A DNA stretch of 34,201 nucleotides, taken from positions 1 through 34,201 of the forward strand of contig JAJRVQ010000069.1 of the NCBI GenBank assembly GCA_024277255.1, written 5' to 3'. The notes beneath the pieces are model-generated. The model did not search any database. It worked only from the letters and a program-made list of their open reading frames with translations, and was not told the origin of the DNA. Source of the stretch: Acidobacteriota bacterium (GTDB lineage Bacteria > Acidobacteriota > Thermoanaerobaculia > Multivoradales > SZUA-115). The position numbers were made by a program, and so were the translations under genes. Numbering within the stretch: the first letter of the stretch is position 1; every line of letters starts with the position of its first letter. This document shows positions 8,677 to 16,837 of this stretch, piece after piece.

Positions 8677-9169
8677 GGTGGTCGAGGCTGCCGAACTGGC
8701 TCGCCGACTCGAAGCTCTGCGCCGCCAAGGGCGCAAGATCTCCTTCGCCAACGGCCACTTCGACCTCATCCACGTCGGCCACCTGCGCTACCTGCGCGAT
8801 GCCAAGGAGCAGGGAGACTTGCTGGTGGTGGCGATCAATGACGACGACTCCGTCGCGCGCCTCAAAGGACCCGGGCGACCGCTGGTACCGGCCGCCGAAC
8901 GAGCCGAACTCCTAGCGGCGCTCGACCCGGTCGATTTCGTCACCGTCTTCGCGGGCGACAGCCCGGCGCCGCTGCTGGCTCAACTTCGCCCCGACGTGCA
9001 CTGCAAGGGTCCCGACTACGGGACGCCCGAGCGTGTACCCGAGTTCGCGACGGTGCGCGCCTACGGTGGCCAAACCCGGCTGGTCGGCGACCCCAAGGAC
9101 CACTCCACCACGGACTTGATCGGCAAGATCGCCACCCTCCTCAAGGAAGGAGCGCGACCCAAGGAGTGA
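8669..9169 (+). CDS. rfaE2: D-glycero-beta-D-manno-heptose 1-phosphate adenylyltransferase (RfaE2 type)
   Basis: Cytidylyltransferase-fold enzyme of 166 residues that would transfer AMP to heptose 1-phosphate. Motifs: FANGHFDLIHVGHLRYL, with the HxGH nucleotide-binding motif, and STTDLIGKI, corresponding to the ST/SxxxxKI motif near the C-terminus. The GTG start at 8669 lies inside the end of the kinase gene (8-base overlap). The KGPDYGTPERVPE segment, with KGxDY, is typical of RfaE2. Confidence 0.93.
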   Translation: MGEVVEAAELARRLEALRRQGRKISFANGHFDLIHVGHLRYLRDAKEQGDLLVVAINDDDSVARLKGPGRPLVPAAERAELLAALDPVDFVTVFAGDSPAPLLAQLRPDVHCKGPDYGTPERVPEFATVRAYGGQTRLVGDPKDHSTTDLIGKIATLLKEGARPKE

Positions 9170-9222
9170 GTCGGCCGACCGCGCCATCCACTCTCCGCGC
9201 CCAATCCCGAGGTAGCGAATCC

Positions 9223-10290
9223 ATGCGTGTTCTCATCATCCGCACCGGCGCCCTCGGCGATATCGTGCACGGCCTTCCCGTGCTGACCGCCCTGCGCCGC
9301 GCCCGGCCAAGGGCCTGGATCGGCTGGCTGGTGGAAGAGAAATGGGCGCCGCTGCTCGCCGGCCACGCCGATCTCGACTCGCTAATCACCGTCAACCTCA
9401 AGCCGTGGCGCAAACGGCCCTTCGCCGGCCGTACCTGGCGCCAAGGGCGGGAACTCTTGGAAGCTCTCGACCGGGCTTCGCCGGAGATCGTCCTCGACCT
9501 GATGGGCAATCACAAGGCCGGTGTGTTGGCCGGTCTCAGCGGTGCCGACCTGCGCATCGGGCTGGCACGGCGCTTCCGGCGGGAGCCGTCGAGCGCCTGG
9601 TGGATCAACCACCCCGTCATGCCGCGAGGGGTGCACGCCGTGGAGCGGGCACTTAGCCTCCTCGACGGACTGGGAATCGAGCCCCAGCCCGCCGACTTCG
9701 GCGCCGACAAGCTGTTCACTCAGTCGTCGTCGGCGGAGCAAGACAGCGATGAGCGCGCGGACACCGTCCTGCGCCAGGAACTCCAGCCACCGTTCGTCCT
9801 CCTCCACCCCGGTGCGGGCTGGGAGAACAAGCGCTACCCGGCAGAGCGCTGGGGCCAGGTGGCGCAGCACCTCTCCGCCGCCGGTCTGGCAGTGCGGGTG
9901 GCGGGCGGTCCAGCCGAAGAGGATCTCGTCCGCCGCGTCGTCGCCGCCAGCCAGGGCGCGGCTCACCTCACCGAGGCCAGCGACATTCCCTCGCTGGGCC
10001 ACCTCTTGCGCCGCGCCAGCCTGGTCCTCGGCGGCGACACGGGACCGATCCACCTGGCGCACGCGCTGGGCACCCCGGTGCTCAGCCTGATGGGACCCAC
10101 CGACCCGGCGACCCACGGCCCGTACGCCGCGCCGCAGCGGGCGCTGGCTCTCAGCTTGGCCTGTAGCTTTTGTCACCAACGTCTCGGCTCTCCTCGCGCC
10201 TGCTTGTGGGGCCTCTCCCCAAAGGTTGTCGCCGATCGTGCCCTGGACCTACTGACCCACGCTCAACAGCATGATGGCGATCCCAGCTGA
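9223..10290 (+). CDS. Glycosyltransferase family 9 (heptosyltransferase I-like)
   Basis: GT9 enzyme of 355 residues, expected to add heptose to the LPS inner core at the cytoplasmic membrane. Seen: N-terminal MRVLIIRTGALGDIVHGLPV, the FVLLHPGAGWENKRYP acceptor/donor region, and GGDTGPIHLAHALGTPVLSLMGPTDP, the conserved ADP-heptose-binding GGDTGxxH motif. I chose the ATG at 9223 because the family pattern starts there and GAGG precedes it. An in-frame GTG at 9166 would add 19 unconserved residues. It follows the two ADP-heptose synthesis genes, so donor synthesis and transfer are co-located. Confidence 0.92.
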   Translation: MRVLIIRTGALGDIVHGLPVLTALRRARPRAWIGWLVEEKWAPLLAGHADLDSLITVNLKPWRKRPFAGRTWRQGRELLEALDRASPEIVLDLMGNHKAGVLAGLSGADLRIGLARRFRREPSSAWWINHPVMPRGVHAVERALSLLDGLGIEPQPADFGADKLFTQSSSAEQDSDERADTVLRQELQPPFVLLHPGAGWENKRYPAERWGQVAQHLSAAGLAVRVAGGPAEEDLVRRVVAASQGAAHLTEASDIPSLGHLLRRASLVLGGDTGPIHLAHALGTPVLSLMGPTDPATHGPYAAPQRALALSLACSFCHQRLGSPRACLWGLSPKVVADRALDLLTHAQQHDGDPS

Positions 10291-10373
10291 CGAACAGTGC
10301 GGGACTAGGCTAGACTCCGCCTCGTGGGGGAGTTCCTGTCACGCCCAATTGCGCTCGCGTGTCTTTCCTTTCC

Positions 10374-10394
10374 GAAGGAGCTAGCCCCTCCTTC
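10374..10394 (+). terminator. Stem-loop downstream of the heptosyltransferase gene
   Basis: GAAGGAG (10374-10380) pairs perfectly with CTCCTTC (10388-10394) around a 7-base loop. There is no clear T-run after it, so it could be a weak terminator of the heptose operon or an RNA processing element. It lies 84 bases after the stop codon. Confidence 0.35.
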
Positions 10395-10412
10395 TCACCG
10401 ATCTTCTACTAC

Positions 10413-10531
10413 GAAGCCGTAAATGCCTGCATCTGCTGCGTTATCCAACCGTTCCACTCCTCGACGTACTTCTAGTACGTCCACGTCGTTCCTCGGCCGG
10501 ATGCCTTGCATCGACAGGCATCTACGGCTTC
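10413..10531. repeat. Long imperfect palindrome (about 119 bp) upstream of pilB
   Basis: The outer arms GAAGCCGTAAATGCCTG (10413-10429) and CAGGCATCTACGGCTTC (10515-10531) are inverted copies with 16 of 17 matches. At the centre GACGTACT (10463-10470) and AGTACGTC (10474-10481) form a perfect 8-bp stem with a 3-base loop. The sequence between arms and centre is poorly paired. It carries no ORF of its own. The structure resembles dispersed palindromic intergenic repeats, and only a genome-wide search would show copy number. Confidence 0.6.
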
Positions 10532-10552
10532 TCGCTACGAAATCGGCGAGAA
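10529..10552 (+). promoter_or_regulatory. Hairpin just upstream of the pilB ribosome site
   Basis: TTCTCGC (10529-10535) pairs with GCGAGAA (10546-10552) around a 10-base loop. It ends one base before the purine-rich AGAAAGGG ribosome-site region ahead of the ATG at 10566. It could influence translation of pilB. Its left arm overlaps the right outer arm of the long palindrome by three bases. Confidence 0.35.
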
Positions 10553-10565
10553 GAAAGGGCTAATA

Positions 10566-12284
10566 ATGGCGAACCGTTTCGGCGAAATACTGCTCAGCAC
10601 TGGCAAAGTAAGCGTCCAGCAGCTCGAAGAAGCGCTGGCAATCCAGAAGGAGCAGGGAGGGCGGCTAGGGTCGATCCTGGTCAAGCTCGGTCACCTCGAC
10701 GACATCGATCTGGTCGATCTGCTGTCGCAGCACTTCGGTGTGCCGTCCATCGATCTCAACGAGATGGAGGTCGATGACTCGGTTCTGAAGATCATTCCGC
10801 CCGACATCGCGCGCAAGTACACGATCTTGCCGGTCTCCAAGGCGGGTGCCACCGTCACCCTGGCGATGATCGATCCGACCAACGTCTTCGCCATGGACGA
10901 CGTCAAGTTCATGACCGGCTACAAGGTGGAGCCGGTGGTGGCCTCGGAGACGGCGATCCGTGCGGCGATCGACCGCTACTACGGCTCGACCCACTCGATC
11001 GAACTCAAGAAGGTGATGGAGGATCTCTCCGAGGATCCCATCGACTCCGACCTCGAGGTTCTCGACGACGAAGAGGACATGGACCTCGCCGAGCTCGAAG
11101 AGGAATCGGAGCAGGCGCCGGTCGTCAAGCTGGTCAACATCATCCTCACCGACGCCATCAAGCGCGACGCCTCGGATATCCACATCGAGCCCTACGAGAA
11201 GGAATACAGGGTTCGCTACCGGGTGGACGGCATCCTCTACGAGGTGATGCACCCGCCGATCCGGCTCAAAGAGGCGATCACCAGCCGCATCAAGATCATG
11301 GCCAAGCTGGACATCGCCGAGAAGCGGCTGCCGCAAGACGGCCGAATCAAGATCAAGACCAAGGTCAAAGGTAAAGTCAAAGACCTCGATCTGCGCGTCT
11401 CGGTGTTGCCCACGATCTTCGGCGAGAAGATCGTCATGCGGCTCCTCGACAAAGACAACCTGATGCTCGACATGACTCGGCTCGGCTTCGAGCCGGAGTC
11501 GCTGCGCCTCTTCGAGCAGGCGATCCTCAAGCCCTACGGCATGGTGCTGGTGACCGGACCGACAGGTTCCGGCAAGACCAACACCCTCTATTCGGCGCTG
11601 TCGCGCATCAACCAGCCGGAAGTCAACATCATGACCGCCGAGGACCCGGTCGAGTTCAACCTCCCGGGCATCAACCAGGTGCAGATGAAGGAGCAGATCG
11701 GCCTCAACTTCGCCGCCGCCTTGCGCTCCTTCTTGCGCCAGGATCCCAACATCGTGCTGGTCGGCGAGATTCGTGACTTCGAAACCGCGGAGGTCGGGAT
11801 CAAAGCAGCGATGACCGGCCACCTGGTGCTCTCGACGCTGCACACCAACGACGCACCCTCCTCGATCAGCCGGCTGATGAACATGGGAGTCGAGCCCTTC
11901 CTGGTCGCCACCTCGGTGCACATGATCGTCGCCCAGCGTTTGGTCCGCCGTGTTTGCAGCTTCTGCAAGGAGCCGATCGAAGTGCCTCCCGCCGGACTGA
12001 TCAACGTCGGCTTCTCGGAAGAAGAAGTGGGCCAACTGACCCTGTTTCGAGGCAAAGGGTGCGAGCGTTGCAGCGGCACCGGCTACAAGGGCCGAGTCGG
12101 CCTCTACGAGGTGATGGAGGTCGGGGATGAGATCCGCGAACTGGTCCTGGCCGGCGGCAGCGCCTTCGAAGTACGCCAGAAGGCGGTCGAAAACGGAATG
12201 ACCAGCCTACGCCAGAGCGGCATGCAGAAGATCCGCGACGGAGTGACCACGGTCGAGGAAGTGGTGCGAGAGACGGTGGCCTAG
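10566..12284 (+). CDS. pilB: Type IV pilus assembly ATPase PilB (GspE/PulE family)
   Basis: Hexameric cytoplasmic motor ATPase for pilus extension, 572 residues. N-terminal MshEN/T2SSE_N domain (about 1-150: FGEILLSTGKVSVQQLEEAL), an acidic linker (about 175-200), then the ATPase domain with Walker A GPTGSGKT at 331-338, VLVGEIRDFETAE as Walker B, and the downstream STLHTNDAPSS His box. A zinc-binding tetracysteine set is present (Cys464/467 and Cys499/502). I chose the ATG at 10566, preceded by AGAAAGGG; an in-frame TTG upstream lies in the palindrome. No other pilus genes are in the window. Close GspE paralogues cannot be fully excluded. Confidence 0.92.
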   Translation: MANRFGEILLSTGKVSVQQLEEALAIQKEQGGRLGSILVKLGHLDDIDLVDLLSQHFGVPSIDLNEMEVDDSVLKIIPPDIARKYTILPVSKAGATVTLAMIDPTNVFAMDDVKFMTGYKVEPVVASETAIRAAIDRYYGSTHSIELKKVMEDLSEDPIDSDLEVLDDEEDMDLAELEEESEQAPVVKLVNIILTDAIKRDASDIHIEPYEKEYRVRYRVDGILYEVMHPPIRLKEAITSRIKIMAKLDIAEKRLPQDGRIKIKTKVKGKVKDLDLRVSVLPTIFGEKIVMRLLDKDNLMLDMTRLGFEPESLRLFEQAILKPYGMVLVTGPTGSGKTNTLYSALSRINQPEVNIMTAEDPVEFNLPGINQVQMKEQIGLNFAAALRSFLRQDPNIVLVGEIRDFETAEVGIKAAMTGHLVLSTLHTNDAPSSISRLMNMGVEPFLVATSVHMIVAQRLVRRVCSFCKEPIEVPPAGLINVGFSEEEVGQLTLFRGKGCERCSGTGYKGRVGLYEVMEVGDEIRELVLAGGSAFEVRQKAVENGMTSLRQSGMQKIRDGVTTVEEVVRETVA

Positions 12285-12300
12285 GGGTCCAGCCGATTCT

Positions 12301-12326
12301 AAGCCCGGCTATCCCAGAGCGGGTCG
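12301..12326 (-). repeat. Left 26-bp direct repeat (att-like), relict 3' end of pduO
   Basis: Perfect 26-base match, in the same orientation, to 16213-16238. On the minus strand it encodes the C-terminal codons D-P-L-W-D-S-R-A followed by an in-frame TAG, exactly the end of the PduO-type protein encoded at the other copy. It starts 17 bases after the pilB stop. Interpreted as the original 3' end of pduO, separated from the gene body by insertion of the cassette. Confidence 0.85.
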
Positions 12327-12435
12327 GCTACGGCGATCATCCAGCACAAACCTTTGATTGGCACTCCTCCATTGTCGCCAAGTTCAAGACCTCCACGCCA
12401 CGCAAGAGGCACCCAAGAAGATGTAGAGTGAGGAA

Positions 12436-15081
12436 TCAATCCATGAAACTTGGACTGGCGAGGGTCGAAGGCGAAATGGCGACGCGCGCTCTAACTCGTT
12501 CCCTGATCTCTTGGTAGATGACCACCCCCACTTCCTCGTCCACTTCCAAAGTAATGGCAAGGGCGTAGGGAACTTGCTCTTCTAGAGTTCCGGCATCGGC
12601 TCGACAGCTCACCTGGACCTCCAAATGGTCACCGTCAACAAACACACCTGCTCTCTCTCCCTCTAGAATCTCATGCTGCAAAGTACCTCGCTGAGCAGCA
12701 CGCGAATCTGCCTGTTGGCGTCTAAGCCTCAGCAAAGTGTAAGAGTCGCTATTTCTACGCGACGTTCTTGGGTCTGGATGGAACCAAAGGTGTGCGCGCC
12801 GCCAATTCTGGTGTCGCGGATTGACAGGTGTTAGCCAGGCAAGAGTAATAATCAGACGCCTGAGGCCACGCCGCCCACTCAATACAGGAGGAAGGGGAAA
12901 GTGGTGGACATGAGACTGATCACTGGCTAGCGTCCCTCCGCTGAACGCCGTTGCACGACGAGAAGTGCACTCCCGCACGCGACCGATATCGATGGTGCCA
13001 TAGCCAAGCAGACGCGAGAGATACTCCTTGAATCGGCGACTGTTCTGCGCATTGCGAAGAATCTCACTCAGAGTAGCACCCGCCGTTCCCCAATCCGCAG
13101 CATGAGCGACGAGCGCTTTGAGCCAGACAGCCCGCGGAATCGTGTCAATCAGACTACCTCCGGGATCATCACGCAACTCGTCCAATACTCCATGCAGCAG
13201 CACCGGCGCGCGAGTTACTAGCGCCGTCGCATTGCTCGTGCCGCGCTGATATCGTGCAGACCCCAAGTCTCCCGGGGCTGGTCCGGGCACTGCCACCAAC
13301 TGGCCTGGAGCAAGAGACCCTTTGTAGATATCGAGTGTTGCCCGCGCCGTCGTAGCAAGATGCTCCTGAACAAGGACGCGACCTCCAGGCGCGAGCAGGT
13401 CTGGCTTGATCGCTCGTCGATAGCCCATTCCTTGCGCGTTGATGGGGCTCGGGAGATCCCGCGAGTGATACGGGTTGATCCAACGTGGCGGTAGTGCACT
13501 AGTCGATGCATCGTCGTGAATTGCAGCCACCGTAAGAACATTGACCGCCTCGGCGGGTGAGAGAAGTCGGCGGTGACGTGCGTCTGCTGCGACAGCCTGA
13601 ATGAGATGCTCCTGAAGGGCCGCTGGAGGAAGAGAGCGAAAGACCTCGCGAGCCAGGGATAGTTCAAACGAAGCCACGTGGTTGCCAGCACTAACGATGA
13701 ACAAGACTTGGTACCGCCAGGCAAGCCAGTCGAGCAACCGAGCAAGTGGACTCAGAGCTTGCTCGAAGGAGCGATCTAGGATCCCGATTGAGAGGTTGAT
13801 CACGGCTATCTCTGGCGCGACTGGAGACTCTCCTCCTTCCGATTCAAACAACCTACGCACCGCCCGATGCAGCAAGTCAACGACGAGGGTGTTCTCCGGC
13901 ACCCTCTCAGCTCTAGGCTCCCGCCAATCTCTTGGGTCTAGCCGAAGAATCGGACGCACGTAGAGAGGTCGCGGCAATGCGTCTTCGGCGGCTCCAAGAT
14001 CGCCGTGAACGATGAGCGAGGCCATCGCCGTGCCGTGACAACGCGTGTTCACAGGATAGTCCTGTTCGAAATCGTCAGGATCATCGATGATGAGCCGCCC
14101 TTGTAGGCGGCGGTGTGCCTGCAGCGGTAAGCCGTCGAACAAGGCCACCACAGGAGTGCCGGTAGGCTCATCCGACCACACCGGTTGTCGATCTTCCTCC
14201 TGCTCATCGCCGGGAGAAAAACCCGCCATTTGGCCACTAGCCCGGAAGAATTGCACTTGCTCGCACCGAGTCAGAGCAATATCGCTATCAGAGCCTTCTA
14301 CGAGCGCGGACACACTAGCTACTGAAAGATGGACTAGGAGTGCATGATAGCCAATCTCCTCGATCTCAGCCTCAGCGATGATTGCAGCACCGCTCAAGTT
14401 TGTTACGAGGTCGGCAACTCGGTTACGCGCCGTACGTCGTTGTTGCGGCGTTTTTCGGTACCAAAGTTCGATCTCACACGGCAGCACCTCGTCCCCCCAC
14501 CTGTCGCGCTCCCGCCAATCGTCGACAACACCGGTTTCGAACAGCCTGTCCTGCATTCCCCATCGTCGTACTTCACGAAGCTGTTCAAAGAGCGCCTTCC
14601 ATCGCCCAAGACCGTGCGGCAGCTGCTCTTCATCCTGCCAGGTCTGCCACAGAGACAGCATCTGCCGCAACGCATCCTGGTTCGTGAGAATAATGAACAG
14701 TCGCCCACTTAGACTCTTATCGTTCTTAGCCACATCCTTGCTATCGAGGGCGAAGAAATCATCGTCAGGAGGAATATCCTCCTTCGCAATCTCGGCGAGC
14801 CATTCCATCCCCGAAATTCTCTCCACTGCCCGTATGAACTGGTCGACTGTTCCAACCGTCTCCAGCACAACCACCTCTTCGGGGACTACGCCGTGAGCTT
14901 CTGTCTGAAGACGAGCACGCTTCTCCTCAAACGCCTGCTGAAGGAGTTGGAACTGGGGCGCGATTCGTGCTCCTTGTCACTCACGATCCGGAAGATGGAG
15001 TTTCCCAGCGCGACCGTGCCTCTGACGACGAATCGCTGGTTCGCCCGGACTTGGAAGGATCAATAGTGGGCGTTCAGCCAT
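12436..15081 (-). CDS. ietS: IetS-like subtilisin-family (S8) protease, interrupted by an in-frame TGA
   Basis: Large S8 peptidase, predicted protease half of an IetAS-type defence pair. Reading from the ATG at 15081, which overlaps the ATPase stop (TAATG), gives MAERPLLILPSPGEPAIRR up to codon 34, then TGA at codon 35. The same frame then stays open for 846 codons, starting QGARIAPQFQLLQQAF. The first possible internal start is a GTG at 14874 (812 residues). Catalytic triad by GTG numbering: Asp247 (ALFDGLP), His280 (CHGTAMAS), Ser547 (GTSNATAL), with oxyanion Asn398 (SAGNH). All are intact. About 240 residues precede the protease domain, and a beta-rich region of about 200 follows it. The single stop suggests a recent nonsense change, readthrough, an internal start or a sequencing error. 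Confidence 0.82.
14977..14979 (-). other. In-frame TGA codon within the subtilase gene
   Basis: On the minus strand the codons run GAT CGT GAG TGA CAA GGA GCA. The stop is in frame with both the ATG at 15081 and the 812-codon catalytic frame. One transition (CGA to TGA) would restore Arg, which fits the basic run around it. The base after the stop is C; TGA-C is known as a leaky termination context in bacteria. No SECIS-like hairpin was evident by eye. Confidence 0.8.
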
Positions 15082-16082
15082 TACCGCGTCCGCTGATCGT
15101 TCTGGGTCTTGGGAAGCGAGAAGCGGTTGCCCCACTGCTTCAACCGCTTAGCCACTATGGAACGAACATCCCCCTCGGGAAGACTCAACACATAGCGCCG
15201 CTGGACATCAAGGCCAAACTGCTCCAACTCTGAAAAGCTCAACCCTCGGAGGCGTTTCACTAGGGTGGAAGGCGCGTACTCCAGCTTCGCGCCGAGCCGC
15301 TGCTCAAAATGATGAAACCATTCCTGCGCGAGTTTCGGAGTCGGAGGAGGCAAATCGAGGCGAAGCTGAAAGCGGCGCCAAACCGCCCGATCCAGCAACT
15401 CAGGATGGTTCGTCGCGGTGACCACTACAACGAAGCTCGGAAGATTGTCGATCTGGAGAAGAAGAGAGCTGACAACGCGCTTGATCTCCCCGGTTTCGTG
15501 GATGTCGCCACGCTCTTTACCGATGACATCGAACTCATCGAGGAACAAGACACAGCGCCTCGTTCTCACTTGCTCAAAAAGCCGGGAAAGACGTACAGCA
15601 GTCTCTCCAAGATAGCTGGCAATGACCGCTTCGTAGCGCACGGACAGCAGAGGAACAGCCAGTTCCGTAGCAAGCGCCTCAGCCAAGGATGTCTTGCCAT
15701 TTCCAGGAGGACCGGCGAGAAGAACCCTGTGCCTCGGCTCCAGACCGTGAGCACGCAACAGGTCCGCGCGTCGATATTCCTCGATCAGCTCGCGGCAAGC
15801 TTCCAGAACGACCGGCGGCAGCACGAGGTCGTCGAGGCTACGTGAAGGCGCGATCTCGTGGTACAGATCTCGGTGCGAGCTGTTTCCCCTCAAAGGAATC
15901 GAGGCGAGGCTGTTCTTTGCAGCACCGTTGACTCGAAGGTGGGCCGCGAGGCGATCCGCAAAGATGTGGTGCTGCTTCGCCCGCTCTTCGGTGACCAAGG
16001 CTTCGAGAGCCTTCGTGAAGAGGACCCGATCACCCCGTGCACCAGCGCGTACCAGTTCGAGAAGGATGTCAGCTCGCGCCAT
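15081..16082 (-). CDS. ietA: IetA-like AAA+ ATPase
   Basis: AAA+ ATPase of 333 residues, partner of the downstream subtilase. An alpha-helical N-terminal part (about 1-85) precedes the ATPase domain: Walker A AGPPGNGKTS (124-131 core), Walker B VLFLDEFD (178-185), sensor 1 TATN (222-225), and arginine-finger candidates in DRAVWRRF (231-238). The pore/substrate loop region reads SYLGET. Its stop codon overlaps the protease ATG by one base, so the two proteins are probably made in fixed ratio. Such ATPase/subtilase pairs were described as IetAS on an Agrobacterium plasmid and later reported as anti-phage. The function here is inferred from that architecture. Confidence 0.88.
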   Translation of the reverse strand: MARADILLELVRAGARGDRVLFTKALEALVTEERAKQHHIFADRLAAHLRVNGAAKNSLASIPLRGNSSHRDLYHEIAPSRSLDDLVLPPVVLEACRELIEEYRRADLLRAHGLEPRHRVLLAGPPGNGKTSLAEALATELAVPLLSVRYEAVIASYLGETAVRLSRLFEQVRTRRCVLFLDEFDVIGKERGDIHETGEIKRVVSSLLLQIDNLPSFVVVVTATNHPELLDRAVWRRFQLRLDLPPPTPKLAQEWFHHFEQRLGAKLEYAPSTLVKRLRGLSFSELEQFGLDVQRRYVLSLPEGDVRSIVAKRLKQWGNRFSLPKTQNDQRTR

Positions 16083-16129
16083 TAGTCATTGCCCCTATCG
16101 ATCATTGTCTCACTTGTACGACTATCTTA

Positions 16130-16154
16130 GCCTGCGGCTTTATCTCCTGCAGGC
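16130..16154. promoter_or_regulatory. Inverted repeat upstream of the ATPase/protease operon
   Basis: GCCTGC (16130-16135) and GCAGGC (16149-16154) are perfect 6-bp inverted arms spaced by 13 bases, about 50 bases upstream of the ietA-like start. This could be an operator or a 5' leader hairpin. No strong -35/-10 pair is visible in this 130-base region. Support is weak. Confidence 0.25.
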
Positions 16155-16210
16155 GTTCCTTCAAATGGGCCAAGTCTGTTGTTGGTAGACAGTTGACCGA
16201 CCAGAAGTCG

Positions 16211-16774
16211 TCAAGCCCGGCTATCCCAGAGCGGGTCGTCGATGCCGCGCTGCTGGTTCTCGTAGCGCGCCATGACGAAGAGGGCGTCGCTCAAGCGGTT
16301 GAGGTAGATGACGGCGTGGGAACCGATCGCTTCCTCTCCGGCCAGGGTCACCAACCGGCGTTCGGCCCGGCGGCATACCGTCCGCGCCACATGCAGCTGG
16401 GCCGCGCCGGCCGAGCCACCGGGCAGAATGAAGTTTTCAAGCGGCTCCAGCTGTGTGGACAGCTCATCCATCAGCTCTTCCAAGGCGCTGACATGACCCG
16501 CCTCGATGGAGGGGACCGGCATCGTCTCCTTGTCCTCTTCGAGGATACACAGGTCCGAGCCGAGATGAAACAGTTGGTTCTGGATGGTGGCGAGCGCCTC
16601 CGTCAACTTGGAGACCAAGCCGGCCGCGATGGCTACGCCCAGATGGGAATTCAGCTCGTCCACCGTGCCGTGGGCCTCGATTCGCGCCGCGTCTTTGGCC
16701 ACCCGCTGGCCGCCACCCAGGGCGGTGGTTCCCTGGTCGCCGGTGCGAGTGTAGACCTTGGTGATGCGGGGCAT
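16211..16774 (-). CDS. pduO: PduO-type cob(I)alamin adenosyltransferase
   Basis: Transfers the adenosyl group of ATP to cob(I)alamin to make coenzyme B12. The 187-residue protein shows the PduO/MMAB N-terminal ATP site [20 protein letters not shown], the acidic [12 protein letters not shown] segment, [26 protein letters not shown] (conserved Arg/Glu of the active site), and [14 protein letters not shown]. The ATG at 16774 gives the canonical [13 protein letters not shown] start; an upstream in-frame ATG adds unconserved residues. Its last 8 codons are duplicated on the far side of the ATPase/protease cassette, so the gene appears to have been the integration target but remains intact. Confidence 0.93.
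   Translation of the reverse strand: MPRITKVYTRTGDQGTTALGGGQRVAKDAARIEAHGTVDELNSHLGVAIAAGLVSKLTEALATIQNQLFHLGSDLCILEEDKETMPVPSIEAGHVSALEELMDELSTQLEPLENFILPGGSAGAAQLHVARTVCRRAERRLVTLAGEEAIGSHAVIYLNRLSDALFVMARYENQQRGIDDPLWDSRA
16213..16238 (-). repeat. Right 26-bp direct repeat (att-like), functional 3' end of pduO
   Basis: Identical to 12301-12326. Here the repeat is the actual 3' end of the intact pduO reading frame (codons for D-P-L-W-D-S-R-A, then TGA at 16211-16213). Sequence similarity to the left copy stops abruptly at both ends. The stop differs (TGA here, TAG at the left copy), because the stop lies mostly outside the repeat. Confidence 0.85.
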
Positions 16775-16837
16775 GGGGTGACCGTATCCCGCCTGGCCGG
16801 GATGAACAAGTTGCGGCTGCCTTCGCACTCTCGCCGT

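Larger units (their letters stand above)
12301..16238. mobile_element. Putative integrase-less defence cassette flanked by 26-bp direct repeats
   Basis: About 3.9 kb (unique part 12327-16212) contains only two genes, an AAA+ ATPase and a subtilase, both on the minus strand. It is bounded by identical 26-bp direct repeats that correspond to the last codons of the neighbouring cobalamin adenosyltransferase gene. Base composition is lower in GC than the flanks: a hand count of one 60-base line gave 57% inside against 67% in the heptose kinase gene. There is no integrase, transposase or terminal inverted repeat. The pattern fits site-specific insertion into the 3' end of a gene by a recombinase supplied in trans, or loss of the integrase afterwards. 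That mechanism is inference. Confidence 0.72.

Noticed and set aside
10665..12035. 456-codon open frame antisense to pilB
   Set aside because: It exactly mirrors the high-GC coding frame of pilB, has an Asp/His/Arg-rich composition typical of antisense frames, and shows no recognisable domain.
14977..14979. Selenocysteine at the TGA in the subtilase gene
   Set aside because: The position fits Arg in a basic, non-catalytic N-terminus, and no SECIS-like hairpin was evident downstream.
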